NCBI RefSeq assembly: GCF_000473265.1
Contig: NZ_KI421511.1
Location: 2,469,731-2,533,730, forward strand
Reading direction: 5' to 3'
Source: Amycolatopsis thermoflava N1165
GTDB taxonomy: Bacteria; Actinomycetota; Actinomycetes; Mycobacteriales; Pseudonocardiaceae
Length of the DNA: 64,000 nt
Shown here piece after piece: positions 1 to 8,069 of this stretch (position 1 is its first letter; every line of letters begins with the position of its first letter). A program made the translations under genes and the position numbers. The notes below the pieces were generated by a model. That model did no database searches. It was not told where the DNA came from and saw only the letters and a program-made list of their open reading frames with translations.

Positions 1-1
1 G

Positions 2-1024
2 GACGCACCGCCCGCGGCCGCCGCGGCCGCCGGCCCGGGCTTCACCGTGGCGGCGACCGGGGACGTGCTGATCCACCCCGCGCTGACCGACCAGGCGGTC
101 GCGGACGGCGGCGGGACCCGCGACTACCGGCCACTGCTGGCCGGGATCCGGGACGACATCAGCTCCGCGGACCTCGCGGTGTGCCACCTGGAGACGCCGC
201 TCGCGCCCGCGGAGGGCCCGTTCCAGGGCTACCCGGAGTTCAGCGCGCCGCCGGAGATCGCCGACGCGCTGGCCGACACCGGGTACGACGACTGCTCGAC
301 CGCGTCCAACCACACGATCGACACCGGCACCGACGGCGTGGACCGGACGCTCGACGAACTGGACGAGGCCGGCATCCGGCACACCGGCTCCGCCCGCACC
401 GAGCAGGAGGCCCGCACGCCGCTGGTGCTGGACGTGCACGGCGTGAAGGTCGGGCACGTGTCCTACACGTTCGGGTTCAACGGCAAGAAGCTGCCCGGCG
501 GCAAGCAGTGGGTGTCGAACACCCTCGACGCGGACGCGGTGCTGGCGGAAGCGCGGGCCACGCGGGCGGCCGGGGCGCAGGTGGTGATCGCGAGCCTGCA
601 CTGGGGCGCGGAGTACCAGCACGAGCCGACCGCCTCGCAGCGGCAGATCGCGCAGCGGGTGCTGGCCGACCCCGCGGTGGACCTGATCATCGGGCACCAC
701 GCGCACGTCGTGCAGCCGATGGAGAAGATCGGCGGCAAGTGGGTCGCCTACGGGCTGGGCAATTCGATCGCCAGGCACTCGGAACCGCGCGGCACCACCG
801 AGGAGGGCCTCATCGGCCGGTTCCACTTCACCCGCGCCGGCGACGGCTGGACGGTGGACCGGGCCGAGTACGTGCCCACGGTGATCGACCTCGGCCCGCC
901 GATCCGGTTGCGCACCGCCGACGACCCCGCCCTGGACCGGGCGCGCGCCGCGGAAGCCCTCGCGCGGACCGACGAAGTGGTCCTCAGCCGCGGCGCCGCC
1001 GCGCAAGGCCTGACCCGCGGCTGA
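2..1024 (+). CDS. CapA-family metallophosphoesterase, 5' end outside window
   Basis: The gene enters from the left edge. Its frame is open from base 2, and the residues before the first in-frame GTG (47) are a Pro/Ala-rich stretch that looks like a linker behind a signal or membrane anchor, so the true start lies upstream. The rest matches the CapA/PgsA family (PGA_cap), calcineurin-like metallophosphoesterase-fold proteins associated with capsule or poly-gamma-glutamate synthesis. Visible motifs are GDVLIH at the first strand, SNHTIDTG with the Asn-His pair, SLHWGAEY, and GHHAHV for the late metal ligands. The fold appears complete to the C-terminus. No pgsB/pgsC or capsule genes follow, so the biological substrate is unknown; family members are normally surface exposed. 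Confidence 0.85.
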   Translation, partial: DAPPAAAAAAGPGFTVAATGDVLIHPALTDQAVADGGGTRDYRPLLAGIRDDISSADLAVCHLETPLAPAEGPFQGYPEFSAPPEIADALADTGYDDCSTASNHTIDTGTDGVDRTLDELDEAGIRHTGSARTEQEARTPLVLDVHGVKVGHVSYTFGFNGKKLPGGKQWVSNTLDADAVLAEARATRAAGAQVVIASLHWGAEYQHEPTASQRQIAQRVLADPAVDLIIGHHAHVVQPMEKIGGKWVAYGLGNSIARHSEPRGTTEEGLIGRFHFTRAGDGWTVDRAEYVPTVIDLGPPIRLRTADDPALDRARAAEALARTDEVVLSRGAAAQGLTRG

Positions 1025-1094
1025 CGAGCCCGGCGCGGCCGGCCGGTCGCTGCGGGACCGGGTGACGCTGGAACCGGACGCGCGAGTCCTGCGC

Positions 1095-2168
1095 TCAGGC
1101 GGGTTCCGGCTCCGGGCTGGCCGCCGGGAAGCGCTCTCCCTCGTCGCTGCGGACCGGGAGAACCGCGCCGCCCTCGGAGAGGTACGCGTCGAGGTTCGGG
1201 GCGTACCCGGAGACCATCGCTTGCCGCTCCACGGCGCTCGACGCCGCGTACTCGTGGGACGACGTGCCCAGCGGCCGCACGTGCCGGGGCATCAGCTTGT
1301 AGAACCCCGTGCGCGACTCGTGCGCCCGGCCGAGCGGGTCCAGTTCCGCGGCCGCGAACGCGCCCGGTTCGAAGGCCAGCCCGTGTGCCCGCGCCCGCTC
1401 GACCATCCACAGCAGACTGATGTCGGCCAGTGCCCGGTCCGGGTAGCCGCCGCCGACGTCGGAATGCACCCCGGCGAACCAGACCTGCTCGACGCGCTGC
1501 CCGATCGTGCCCGCGCGCGGCCGCCACAGCGCGGGCCGGAACGGCGGGCGGTGCTCGTCGATCGCCAGCGCGTGGTACGCCGCGTCGACGCTGGAGCTCA
1601 GCTCCGTGTCGTGGAACTGCCAGCGCCGGTTGACGAGGTTGACCAGCCGCAGCCCGGACAGCGGGATGCCGAGCGACCCGACGGTGTCCCACACGCCGAG
1701 GAACCGGATCCGCGTTTCGCGCGAGTACGACCGGCGGAACAGCTCCGCCGCGGCCGAGCGCGGATGCGTCTTCGACCCGCGGGCGCGGTAGAGCGCGTAC
1801 GCCTCGCCGATCCGGTCCTCGTGCTCGGGCCGCAGGATCCCGCAGTTGCGCACCAGGCCGGCGAGGCTGCGCGCGGTGTAGGCGCCGCGGCTGAACCCGA
1901 ACAGGAACAGCTCGTCACCCGGCTCGAAGGTCCGGACCAGGAACCGGTAGGCCTCGCGCACGTTGCGGGACAGCCCGAACCCGAACGCCCCGCCCCACAG
2001 GCGCTCGCCGCGTCGCGTCCCGACCCCGGGGTGGTAGAACATCCGCTGCTCGCGCCCGGCCCCGTCGGCGGGCGCGACCGCCAGCGCGACCCGCGACACG
2101 TTGGTCGGCGCCGGCTGGTCCGGCGTGTTCCAGGTCCCGTCGCAGCAGATCACCAGCCGCTTGGTCAT
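1095..2168 (-). CDS. DUF2235 alpha/beta-hydrolase-like protein
   Basis: 357 aa, starting at an ATG with GGGGAG in good position upstream. The opening LVICCDGTWN and the nucleophile-elbow motif GFSRG (about residues 91-95, Ser93) are the hallmarks of DUF2235, the domain shared with the Tle1-type phospholipase effectors of Gram-negative type VI secretion. No signal peptide or transmembrane segment is evident, so it is probably cytosolic. The likely activity is a serine esterase or lipase; the substrate cannot be told from sequence. It is transcribed towards the CapA-like gene (convergent, about 70 bp apart) and diverges from the PucR-type regulator that begins at 2325, which could regulate it. 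No secretion-system genes are nearby, so an effector role should not be assumed. Confidence 0.85.
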   Translation of the reverse strand: MTKRLVICCDGTWNTPDQPAPTNVSRVALAVAPADGAGREQRMFYHPGVGTRRGERLWGGAFGFGLSRNVREAYRFLVRTFEPGDELFLFGFSRGAYTARSLAGLVRNCGILRPEHEDRIGEAYALYRARGSKTHPRSAAAELFRRSYSRETRIRFLGVWDTVGSLGIPLSGLRLVNLVNRRWQFHDTELSSSVDAAYHALAIDEHRPPFRPALWRPRAGTIGQRVEQVWFAGVHSDVGGGYPDRALADISLLWMVERARAHGLAFEPGAFAAAELDPLGRAHESRTGFYKLMPRHVRPLGTSSHEYAASSAVERQAMVSGYAPNLDAYLSEGGAVLPVRSDEGERFPAASPEPEPA

Positions 2169-2324
2169 GCACAGCTCCCCTCGACGCCCGGTTTGTCGCC
2201 GATCGAGTGCCGAGGGTTACTGTCCGCTCTGGCTACCAGGCGGTAGCATCGTCCGGCCGGGTCGCTGACCAGCAAGAACGCGAGTCGGCTTCAGGTTTTG
2301 TTGCGGCGCGTCAAGGGGGCGGAA

Positions 2325-3479
2325 GTGCCGGACTACCGCAGTGCGCAGGCCCTGGCGGCCGCACCGAGACGGCTCGCGGTGGCGCTGGAGCCGCACACCC
2401 GGCCGCTCGCCGAGGCGATCGTCCGCGAGGTGCGGCGGGAGGTGCCGGAGTACTCCGGGCCACCGGAGGGCCGGTTCGGCCGCGCGCTGGCCGAGGGCAT
2501 CGAGGTGGCGGTGCGGCACTGCTTCCGGTGCATCGGCAACCCGCACCCGGACCACAGCGAGTGGGTCCGCCAGTTCCGGCGCCGCGGGCGGCGCGAGTTC
2601 GACGAGGGCCGCACGCTCGACGCCCTGCAAGCCGCTGTGCGCATCGGCGGCCGGGTGGCCTGGCAGTACCTCACCCCGGTGCTGCGTGATCTCGGGGCCG
2701 GCCCGCAGACCCTCACCACCGCGGCCGAAGCGATCTTCGCGTTCGTCGACGAGCTGTCCGCGACGGCACTGGAAGGGTTCCAGGAGGCGCGGCAGCCGTC
2801 CGGACCCGAGGAGCGCCGGCGCCGCCTGGCCACGCTGATCCTCGCCGAGCCGCAGCCGAGTCTCGCGGGCCCGGCCGAGGCCGCGGAATGGCCATTGCCC
2901 GAACGGGTCGCCGTGATCGCCCTCGAACACGCCGAGAACCTGCCTGCCGGCCTGCTGGACGACGAGGTCCTCGCCGATCTGGACGGCGACCGCCCCTGCC
3001 TGATCACGCCCAGTCCGCAACGGACGGTCGGGATCCTGTCTGGCAACTGGGAAAAACCCGCGCGCGCCGCGGTGTCGCCGCCGGTTCCGCTCGTACTGGC
3101 CCCGGCCGCGCACCGGCTGGCCCGGCGCGGGCTCGCCCTGCCCGGGGACGTCGTGTGGTGCGCCGAGCACCTCGACGCGATCTGGTTGCGCTCGCAGGAC
3201 TTCCTCGCCGACCGGCTGCAGGCGAAGTACCTGGCCCCGCTGGACTCGGTGAGCGGCAGGCAACGCGCCCGGCTGGGCGAAACCCTGCTCGCGTGGCTGG
3301 AAACCCGGGGCGGCGCGCCGGAGATCGCGCGCCGCCTGCAGGTGCACCCGCAGACCGTGCGGGCGCGGCTGCACCAGTTGCGCGAGCTGTTCGGCGACCG
3401 GCTGGACGACGCGGACACGCGGTTCGGGCTGCACCTGGTGCTGCGCAGGCAACTCGGCGCCGAGGAGGGGACTTTGTGA
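2325..3479 (+). CDS. PucR-family regulator with RsbRD-like N-terminus (paralog 1)
   Basis: 384 aa. The GTG at 2325 is preferred because AGGGGGCGGA sits just before it; an upstream TTG at 2298 is possible. The N-terminal ~160 residues form an all-helical RsbRD-like sensor region (EVPEYSGPPEG, RFGRALAEGIEVAVRHC, ending near AEAIFAFVDELSA). The C-terminus is the PucR-type helix-turn-helix, with GETLLAWLETRGG, ARRLQVHPQTVRARLHQL and a terminal LFGDRLDD. The middle holds a GGDEF-like linker region, as is usual in this family. It is closely related in layout to the next gene, pointing to tandem duplication. Targets are unknown; the divergent DUF2235 gene and downstream paralog are the nearest candidates. 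Confidence 0.85.
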   Translation: MPDYRSAQALAAAPRRLAVALEPHTRPLAEAIVREVRREVPEYSGPPEGRFGRALAEGIEVAVRHCFRCIGNPHPDHSEWVRQFRRRGRREFDEGRTLDALQAAVRIGGRVAWQYLTPVLRDLGAGPQTLTTAAEAIFAFVDELSATALEGFQEARQPSGPEERRRRLATLILAEPQPSLAGPAEAAEWPLPERVAVIALEHAENLPAGLLDDEVLADLDGDRPCLITPSPQRTVGILSGNWEKPARAAVSPPVPLVLAPAAHRLARRGLALPGDVVWCAEHLDAIWLRSQDFLADRLQAKYLAPLDSVSGRQRARLGETLLAWLETRGGAPEIARRLQVHPQTVRARLHQLRELFGDRLDDADTRFGLHLVLRRQLGAEEGTL

Positions 3480-3504
3480 GGCACGCGCGAATGAGCCCTC
3501 GTCC

Positions 3505-3543
3505 GGGTGTCACCCGTCTCGACACCCGTCACCCGAACGGGTG
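3505..3543. promoter_or_regulatory. Two adjacent small inverted repeats between the PucR paralogs
   Basis: GGGTGTC (3505-3511) pairs with GACACCC (3521-3527), and immediately after is CACCCG-AA-CGGGTG (3530-3543). They sit just past the stop of the first regulator and about 150 bp before the start of the second. They could be an operator or a weak terminator; there is no T-tract. Confidence 0.35.
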
Positions 3544-3689
3544 GCGCAGGAATTCGGAGTGTGTCAACGGTTCTTGCCAACGCGACCCGGGTGATGCCAT
3601 GTTGGCTCCGCGAGCGGGCCACGCGCACGGGGCCGGCCGCGAAGATCTCCACCCACCGCAGCGCTGCGGTTTCCCGAGCAGGGGTTGAC

Positions 3690-4958
3690 ATGACGATCGA
3701 TGCCGAGGTCCGGCCCGGACGCACCGCGCCGCCGCGGCCGCCACACCCGCGCCGCCCGCCCGGTGAGGCTCCGGCGCAGGGGCGCGCGAGCACGCTGTGG
3801 GCGTCGCTGCCGCGCGAGCTGGCCGCGGTGTTCCGCCCGCACGCGGACGCGCTGACGCGGGTCATCCTGGCCGAGATCCAGCGGACGGTGCCGGAGTACG
3901 CCCGCCCGCTGGAGGGGCCGTTCGGCGAGGTCATCGTGCGCGGGGTGCGCGAGGCGGTCGGGCAGTGCCTGGACAACATCGGCAACCCCGCGGTGTCCCA
4001 GGACAACTGGATCGGCGTGTTCCGGCACCTCGGCCGCATCGAGTACAGCGAGGGGCGTCCGCTGGACCAGATCCAGACCGCCTACCGCGTCGGCGGGCTG
4101 GCCGCGTGGCGCTACATCGCCAAGGTCGGCCAGGCGAAGGGGCTGCCGTCCGATCTCCTCTACACCGGCGCCGAAGCGGTGCTGGCCTATGTGGACGAGA
4201 TTTCCGCGTTGTCGGTGCAGGGCTATCGCGCCGCGCAGGCCCGCGCGGCCGGCACCCGGGCCAGGCAACGCAGGCAGCTGCTCGGCCTGGTCCTGTCCGA
4301 GCCCGCGCCGGCGCCGCAGGCGGTCGAGGGGCTGGCCGCGGCCGCCGGGTGGCACGTGCCGGACAAGGTGGTCGCGATGGCGCTGGAGCCGCGGCGCGAC
4401 CAGCACCGGCTGCCGCCGCCCGCGCTGCCGGCCGGGGTGCTGGCGGATCTGGAGAGCCCGCAGCCGTGCCTGCTCGCGGCCGCGCCGCCGGAGGGCCTGG
4501 AGGCCGCGCTGCGCGGCTGGCGCGTCGCGATCGGGCCGCGGGTGCCGCTGGCGGAGGCGGCGGTGTCGCTGCGCTGGGCGCGCCGGACGATGGACCTGAG
4601 CGTGCGCCGCATCCTCCCGCGGGAGCCGGTGCTGCACGCCGACGACCACCTGGCCACGCTGTGGCTGCTGGCGGACGAGTTCCTGATCGGACAGCTGCGG
4701 GACGCGTGCCTCGCGCCGCTGCACGGACTGACGGACAAGCAGCGCGCGCGGCTCGGGCAGACGTTGCTGGCGTGGCTGCAGTCCAGCGGGAGCGCGCCGG
4801 AGATGGCCGAGCGGCTGGGCGTGCACCCGCAGACGGTGCGCTACCGGATGCGGCGGATCGAAGAACTGTTCGGCGAGCGGCTGAACGACCCGGAACACCG
4901 GCTGCGGCTGGAAATCGCGCTGCGCGCGACGGAACTGCTGACGCCCGCCGCTGGATGA
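3690..4958 (+). CDS. PucR-family regulator with RsbRD-like N-terminus (paralog 2)
   Basis: 422 aa from the ATG at 3690; AGCAGGGG lies upstream, and the frame is open back to 3507 but that part looks non-coding. The first ~40 residues are Pro/Arg-rich and disordered. Then comes the RsbRD-like helical sensor (TVPEYARPLEGPFG, VGQCLDNIGNP, IEYSEGRPLDQIQTAYRVGG, AEAVLAYVDEISA), a central linker domain, and the PucR C-terminal helix-turn-helix (GQTLLAWLQSSGS, MAERLGVHPQTVRYRMRRIEELFG). The matching order of motifs and shared phrases such as GNP and LAWL with the preceding gene show that the two are tandem paralogs. It lies tail-to-tail with the acyl-adenylate ligase gene. Ligand and regulon are unknown. 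Confidence 0.87.
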   Translation: MTIDAEVRPGRTAPPRPPHPRRPPGEAPAQGRASTLWASLPRELAAVFRPHADALTRVILAEIQRTVPEYARPLEGPFGEVIVRGVREAVGQCLDNIGNPAVSQDNWIGVFRHLGRIEYSEGRPLDQIQTAYRVGGLAAWRYIAKVGQAKGLPSDLLYTGAEAVLAYVDEISALSVQGYRAAQARAAGTRARQRRQLLGLVLSEPAPAPQAVEGLAAAAGWHVPDKVVAMALEPRRDQHRLPPPALPAGVLADLESPQPCLLAAAPPEGLEAALRGWRVAIGPRVPLAEAAVSLRWARRTMDLSVRRILPREPVLHADDHLATLWLLADEFLIGQLRDACLAPLHGLTDKQRARLGQTLLAWLQSSGSAPEMAERLGVHPQTVRYRMRRIEELFGERLNDPEHRLRLEIALRATELLTPAAG

Positions 4959-5098
4959 GCCAGGACCGGTCCGCCTTGTAGCGCGGGCGAGGCGGCAGGC
5001 ATCGGGCCCGCACGTGGGGCAGGTGCCGAAACAGACATCTGCCCGCCCGTCCCGGTGCGGTTCTGGCGTCGGCCGTTCTTCGTCCTGGAGGCCGCGCC

Positions 5099-6604
5099 CT
5101 AGGAAACGGCCGGCGCGCTAGCCAGATACGCCTCCCGGCAGGCGGCACGCGCGGGTTTGCCCGCGACGGTCCGCGGCAGGCTTCCCGGAAGCCCCACGTG
5201 CACGTCTCGCACGCGCAGGCGGTATCCGTCCGCGACGGCCTGCTCGACGGCCGCCGCGCAGGTCAGTGGGCCCGGTGCCTCGGCGAGCACCACGACCTCC
5301 TCCTCGACCGCGAACACGACCGTCGAGCCGGGCAGCAGTTCGGGCACGACCCGTTCGATCGTCGCCTCCACCGCTTCCGCCTGGACCGCCGCCTCCCCGG
5401 CGGGCAACCGGTTCTCCAGCCGCCCCAGTACGGTCAGCTCGCCGCCGGACAGGAAGCCCACGTCCCCGGTCCGCAGCCACCAGCCCGGCTCCCCCGCGTC
5501 GGTCTCGTCCCGCAGCAGCGCGCAGAACGTCTCCGCCGACGCCGCCGGCCGCCGCCAGTACCCACGCGCCACCGTCGGTCCGGTCACCCAGATCTCCCCC
5601 ACCGCGCCGGCAGGCAGCGAGCGGCGCGTGCCCGGGTCGACGATCGCGACGGCGCGGCCGGGCCGCCCGCTCGACACCGGACCGTCCCCGATGGACACCA
5701 GCCCGGTCGCCTCCAGCAGCCCGTAGGCGGCCCGGTGCGCGTCCGGGCGCAGGCCGGACCCGGGCAGCACCGCCCGGTGCCGCGCCGGTTCACCCACGTC
5801 GAGCACCGCCCGGACACCGCCGAGGTCCAGCCCGTCGGGCACTGGGCAGCGCGCCAGGAACGAGTTCGCCGCCGCCGTCACCGCGCCCGGATTGGCCGCT
5901 AGCGCGCGCAGCCAGATCTCCGGCCGCTCCCGCACGCGGTCGGGTGGCAGGTGCACCGACGGGCACCCGGCGAACACCGGCGCGGCGACCGCGAACGGCA
6001 GACCCATCTGGCACAGCGGCAGCCAGTTGACGACCACCGCCGCCCGGTCGCCGAGGCGCAGCGCCCCGGCGGCGTGCGCGGCGCTGTCGACGAGCCCGGC
6101 ATGGGTGATCACCACCCCCACGGAGTCGGAGGTGTAGCACAGGCAGGCGATGTCGGCGGGATCCGGCTCGTCCAGGTCGAACAGGTCACCGGGCACCGTG
6201 TCGATCGCGACGATCCGCCACACCTCCACACCGGCGGCGTCCAGGAGCGCGCGGACGTCGAGCAGCTTGTCCCCGGTCGTCAGCACGATCTCCGGCGCGG
6301 CGTCGATGATCGTCGCGGCGAGCCAGGCGTCGTCGCGCCCTGGCGCGAAGGCGGGCACCGCGACCAGCCCGGCGCGCAGGGTGGCGAGGAAGCCGACGAC
6401 CCAGTCCACGCCCTCGTCGGCCAGGATCGCGGCGCGCACGCCGTCGAAGCTGAACCGCCGCAGCCACGCGGCCACCGACGTCACGCGCCGGTCCAGCTCG
6501 TCCCAGGTGAGCGAGCGGGTGCCGTCGGACACCGCGCGGGCGTCCGGGTCCCGGCGCGCCCAGGTCGCCAGGAACTGCGGCAGGGACGCGAGTGTTTGGG
6601 TCAC
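5099..6604 (-). CDS. Acyl-AMP ligase-like adenylate-forming protein, degenerate ATP loop
   Basis: 501 aa from a GTG at 6604; a longer frame to 6802 is open but its extra residues look non-coding. Order of motifs: LTWDELDRRV (A1-like, about 33-42), the phosphate-loop region YTSDSVGVVITHAGL (about 157-171), a YGLLEATGLVS stretch typical of fatty acyl-AMP ligases (FAAL), the GEIWVTGPTVARGYW and WLRTGDVGFL motifs, and LPRTVAGKPARAACR, which supplies the C-terminal catalytic-type Lys. FAALs activate fatty acids as acyl-adenylates for polyketide or lipopeptide assembly. Oddly, the loop that should read YTSGSTGxPKG is shortened and altered, losing the PKG part, so ATP binding may be impaired. No PKS or NRPS gene is adjacent. 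It could be a specialised ligase or a decaying gene. Confidence 0.8.
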   Translation of the reverse strand: MTQTLASLPQFLATWARRDPDARAVSDGTRSLTWDELDRRVTSVAAWLRRFSFDGVRAAILADEGVDWVVGFLATLRAGLVAVPAFAPGRDDAWLAATIIDAAPEIVLTTGDKLLDVRALLDAAGVEVWRIVAIDTVPGDLFDLDEPDPADIACLCYTSDSVGVVITHAGLVDSAAHAAGALRLGDRAAVVVNWLPLCQMGLPFAVAAPVFAGCPSVHLPPDRVRERPEIWLRALAANPGAVTAAANSFLARCPVPDGLDLGGVRAVLDVGEPARHRAVLPGSGLRPDAHRAAYGLLEATGLVSIGDGPVSSGRPGRAVAIVDPGTRRSLPAGAVGEIWVTGPTVARGYWRRPAASAETFCALLRDETDAGEPGWWLRTGDVGFLSGGELTVLGRLENRLPAGEAAVQAEAVEATIERVVPELLPGSTVVFAVEEEVVVLAEAPGPLTCAAAVEQAVADGYRLRVRDVHVGLPGSLPRTVAGKPARAACREAYLASAPAVS

Positions 6605-6621
6605 GACGGAACCGTAGTGAT

Positions 6622-6663
6622 CTTGTGAATGGGGTGTCAAAACTTGTGAGCGGGGTGCCAGCG
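6622..6663. repeat. 21-bp tandem direct repeat upstream of the ligase gene
   Basis: Two head-to-tail 21-bp units, the first beginning CTTGTGAATGGGGTGTC and the second CTTGTGAGCGGGGTGCC. They sit 18 bp outside the GTG of the acyl-AMP-ligase-like gene, in its promoter region. This is a plausible regulator binding site (inference). Confidence 0.5.
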
Positions 6664-6718
6664 GAGCGAATCGATACTTGTCAGCCACGTGAGTGCGACC
6701 GGTAAATCCGCAGTTCCA

Positions 6719-6832
6719 GGCATCTTTCGATGGAGATGCCAACTTCCCCGCGGAAACCCATGCAACCGGTGACAAGTTTTCCGGACAACCTTGCCGGAGC
6801 AATTTCCTGTCATTACATTACTCATCAGTAAT
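6719..6832. promoter_or_regulatory. Two perfect inverted repeats in the AT-richer divergent intergenic region
   Basis: The 6605-6862 gap is visibly richer in A and T than its surroundings. It holds GGCATCT-N8-AGATGCC (6719-6740) and ATTACT-CATC-AGTAAT (6817-6832), the latter 30 bp before the start of the secreted DUF6801 gene. Both arms are perfect. These are candidate operators controlling the divergent ligase and secreted-protein genes. Confidence 0.45.
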
Positions 6833-6862
6833 CCTTTTCTGCGATTATCAATGGAGATGTGC

Positions 6863-7501
6863 ATGAATCGGAAGAGAATCGTCGGCGGAATCGTCTCCGG
6901 ATCGGTATTGGCGGTTTCCGCCGCCGCCGGCCTGCTCGCCGGAGCGGGCACCAGCGCCGCCGATCCGGCCACGCTGACGCTGACCTACACCTGTCCGTTC
7001 CCGCTCATCGGCAACCAGCCGATCAGCGTCGTGATCAACGCCGACATCCCGGCCACCGCGACCGTCGGCAGGCCCACGCCCGAGTTCGGCATCGAGGCCG
7101 TCGCCACCGTGTCCTCGACCGCCACGGCCGGCCTGAACCTGGTCGGCGCCAAGACGGTGGAGGGCACCGCGCAGGCCGCCGCCACGGTCGCCGCCCCCGA
7201 GGCGACCCTGCCGGTCACCGTCCCCACCACGATCCCGCCGACCGCGATCCCCGCCTCCGGCGCCTTCGACGTCACCGCGACCGGCACCACGCCGTCGCTG
7301 ACCTTCACCCAGCCCGGCGAGGCGACGGTGTCGGTCGGCGACCTGCTGCTGACCCTGCACCCGAAGAAGGCCGACGGCTCCGACACCGGCCTCGGCACCT
7401 TCGACTCCCAGTGCACGCAGGACCCCGGGCAGGACAACGTCCTCGCCACCGTGCAGATCACCGAGGCCGCGCAGGCCGCCACCGAGCAGCGGATCCGCTG
7501 A
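6863..7501 (+). CDS. Secreted DUF6801-domain protein
   Basis: 212 aa. Of three closely spaced ATGs, the one at 6863 is preferred: GGAG at 6853 gives six bases of spacing and the protein then begins MNRKR, a classical signal-peptide n-region. A hydrophobic stretch (about residues 6-30) ends at a TSAADPA-type cleavage region. The mature part is a single DUF6801 domain, rich in Thr, Ala and Val, beginning with LTYTCPFPLIG; a late DSQCTQDPG supplies the second of two Cys that probably form a disulfide. Proteins of this family are abundant in Streptomyces and Amycolatopsis as exported, surface-associated proteins of unknown function. It stands alone between regulatory palindromes and a strong hairpin, so it is probably monocistronic. 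Confidence 0.85.
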   Translation: MNRKRIVGGIVSGSVLAVSAAAGLLAGAGTSAADPATLTLTYTCPFPLIGNQPISVVINADIPATATVGRPTPEFGIEAVATVSSTATAGLNLVGAKTVEGTAQAAATVAAPEATLPVTVPTTIPPTAIPASGAFDVTATGTTPSLTFTQPGEATVSVGDLLLTLHPKKADGSDTGLGTFDSQCTQDPGQDNVLATVQITEAAQAATEQRIR

Positions 7502-7506
7502 CCCGA

Positions 7507-7539
7507 CCCCGCGCGGCCCGGGCGCCGGGCCGCGCGGGG
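7507..7539 (+). terminator. Strong GC hairpin after the DUF6801 gene
   Basis: A perfect 15-bp stem: CCCCGCGCGGCCCGG (7507-7521), a GCG loop, and the exact complement (7525-7539), starting five bases after the stop codon. There is no T-run, as is common for actinobacterial terminators. Confidence 0.75.
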
Positions 7540-7573
7540 TGTGGCGGCCCCGGTGATCGGGTAGCCCACCCGC

Positions 7574-7873
7574 GTGACACCGCGCAACGAGGAACCACTG
7601 GATCTGGGCGCCACCGAGATGTCGCCCGCCGAGGAGAACCGCGTCCGCGCCGAGCACGACCTCGACCGGCCGCGGGTGTTCGACGAGCGCAACGCGGTGG
7701 ACGACCGCGCGGAGACGCGCTCGACCCTGCTGCCGGAAGAGGAACACGCCGGCAGCGCCGATCCGGAGGCGCAGGCACGCGAGGTGCTGCGGGACTCCGA
7801 CCTGCGCACCGAGGTGCCGGAGTCGGCCCCGGACACCATGATCGAGCGGCGCCGCCCGGAGGAGACCGCCTGA
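7574..7873 (+). CDS. Small acidic hydrophilic protein, unknown function
   Basis: 99 aa from a GTG at 7574, with no clear ribosome binding site. The sequence is almost entirely charged or polar (many Glu, Asp, Arg), with no Cys, no hydrophobic core and no transmembrane segment; it is probably intrinsically disordered. The segments EENRVRAEHDLDRPRVFDERNA and REVLRDSDLRTEVPESAPD have the character of short conserved actinobacterial hypotheticals, but I do not recognise a named family. It lies between the hairpin and the short-chain dehydrogenase on the same strand. The third-position GC bias of the frame supports it being coding. Confidence 0.55.
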   Translation: MTPRNEEPLDLGATEMSPAEENRVRAEHDLDRPRVFDERNAVDDRAETRSTLLPEEEHAGSADPEAQAREVLRDSDLRTEVPESAPDTMIERRRPEETA

Positions 7874-8069
7874 GCGCCCCTTCGGGACCGCCCCCGCCGC
7901 GTGCCCGCCCGCCGCGCAGCAGCGCGGCCGAGCCGACGTTGCCCTGGAAGCGGCCGCGCTCCGCTTGACGGCCGCGCGTGAGCGCGGCCACCGGACAACG
8001 CCTCGCCCGGCCTGGCGTGCCCGGCTGGCGCCACGCTCGGTCGGGCAGCGGCTCTGGTTCAATCCCGGA

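Noticed and set aside
1095..2168. Type VI secretion effector system
   Set aside because: Only a DUF2235 protein is present; there are no tss/hcp/vgrG genes, and actinobacteria lack T6SS.
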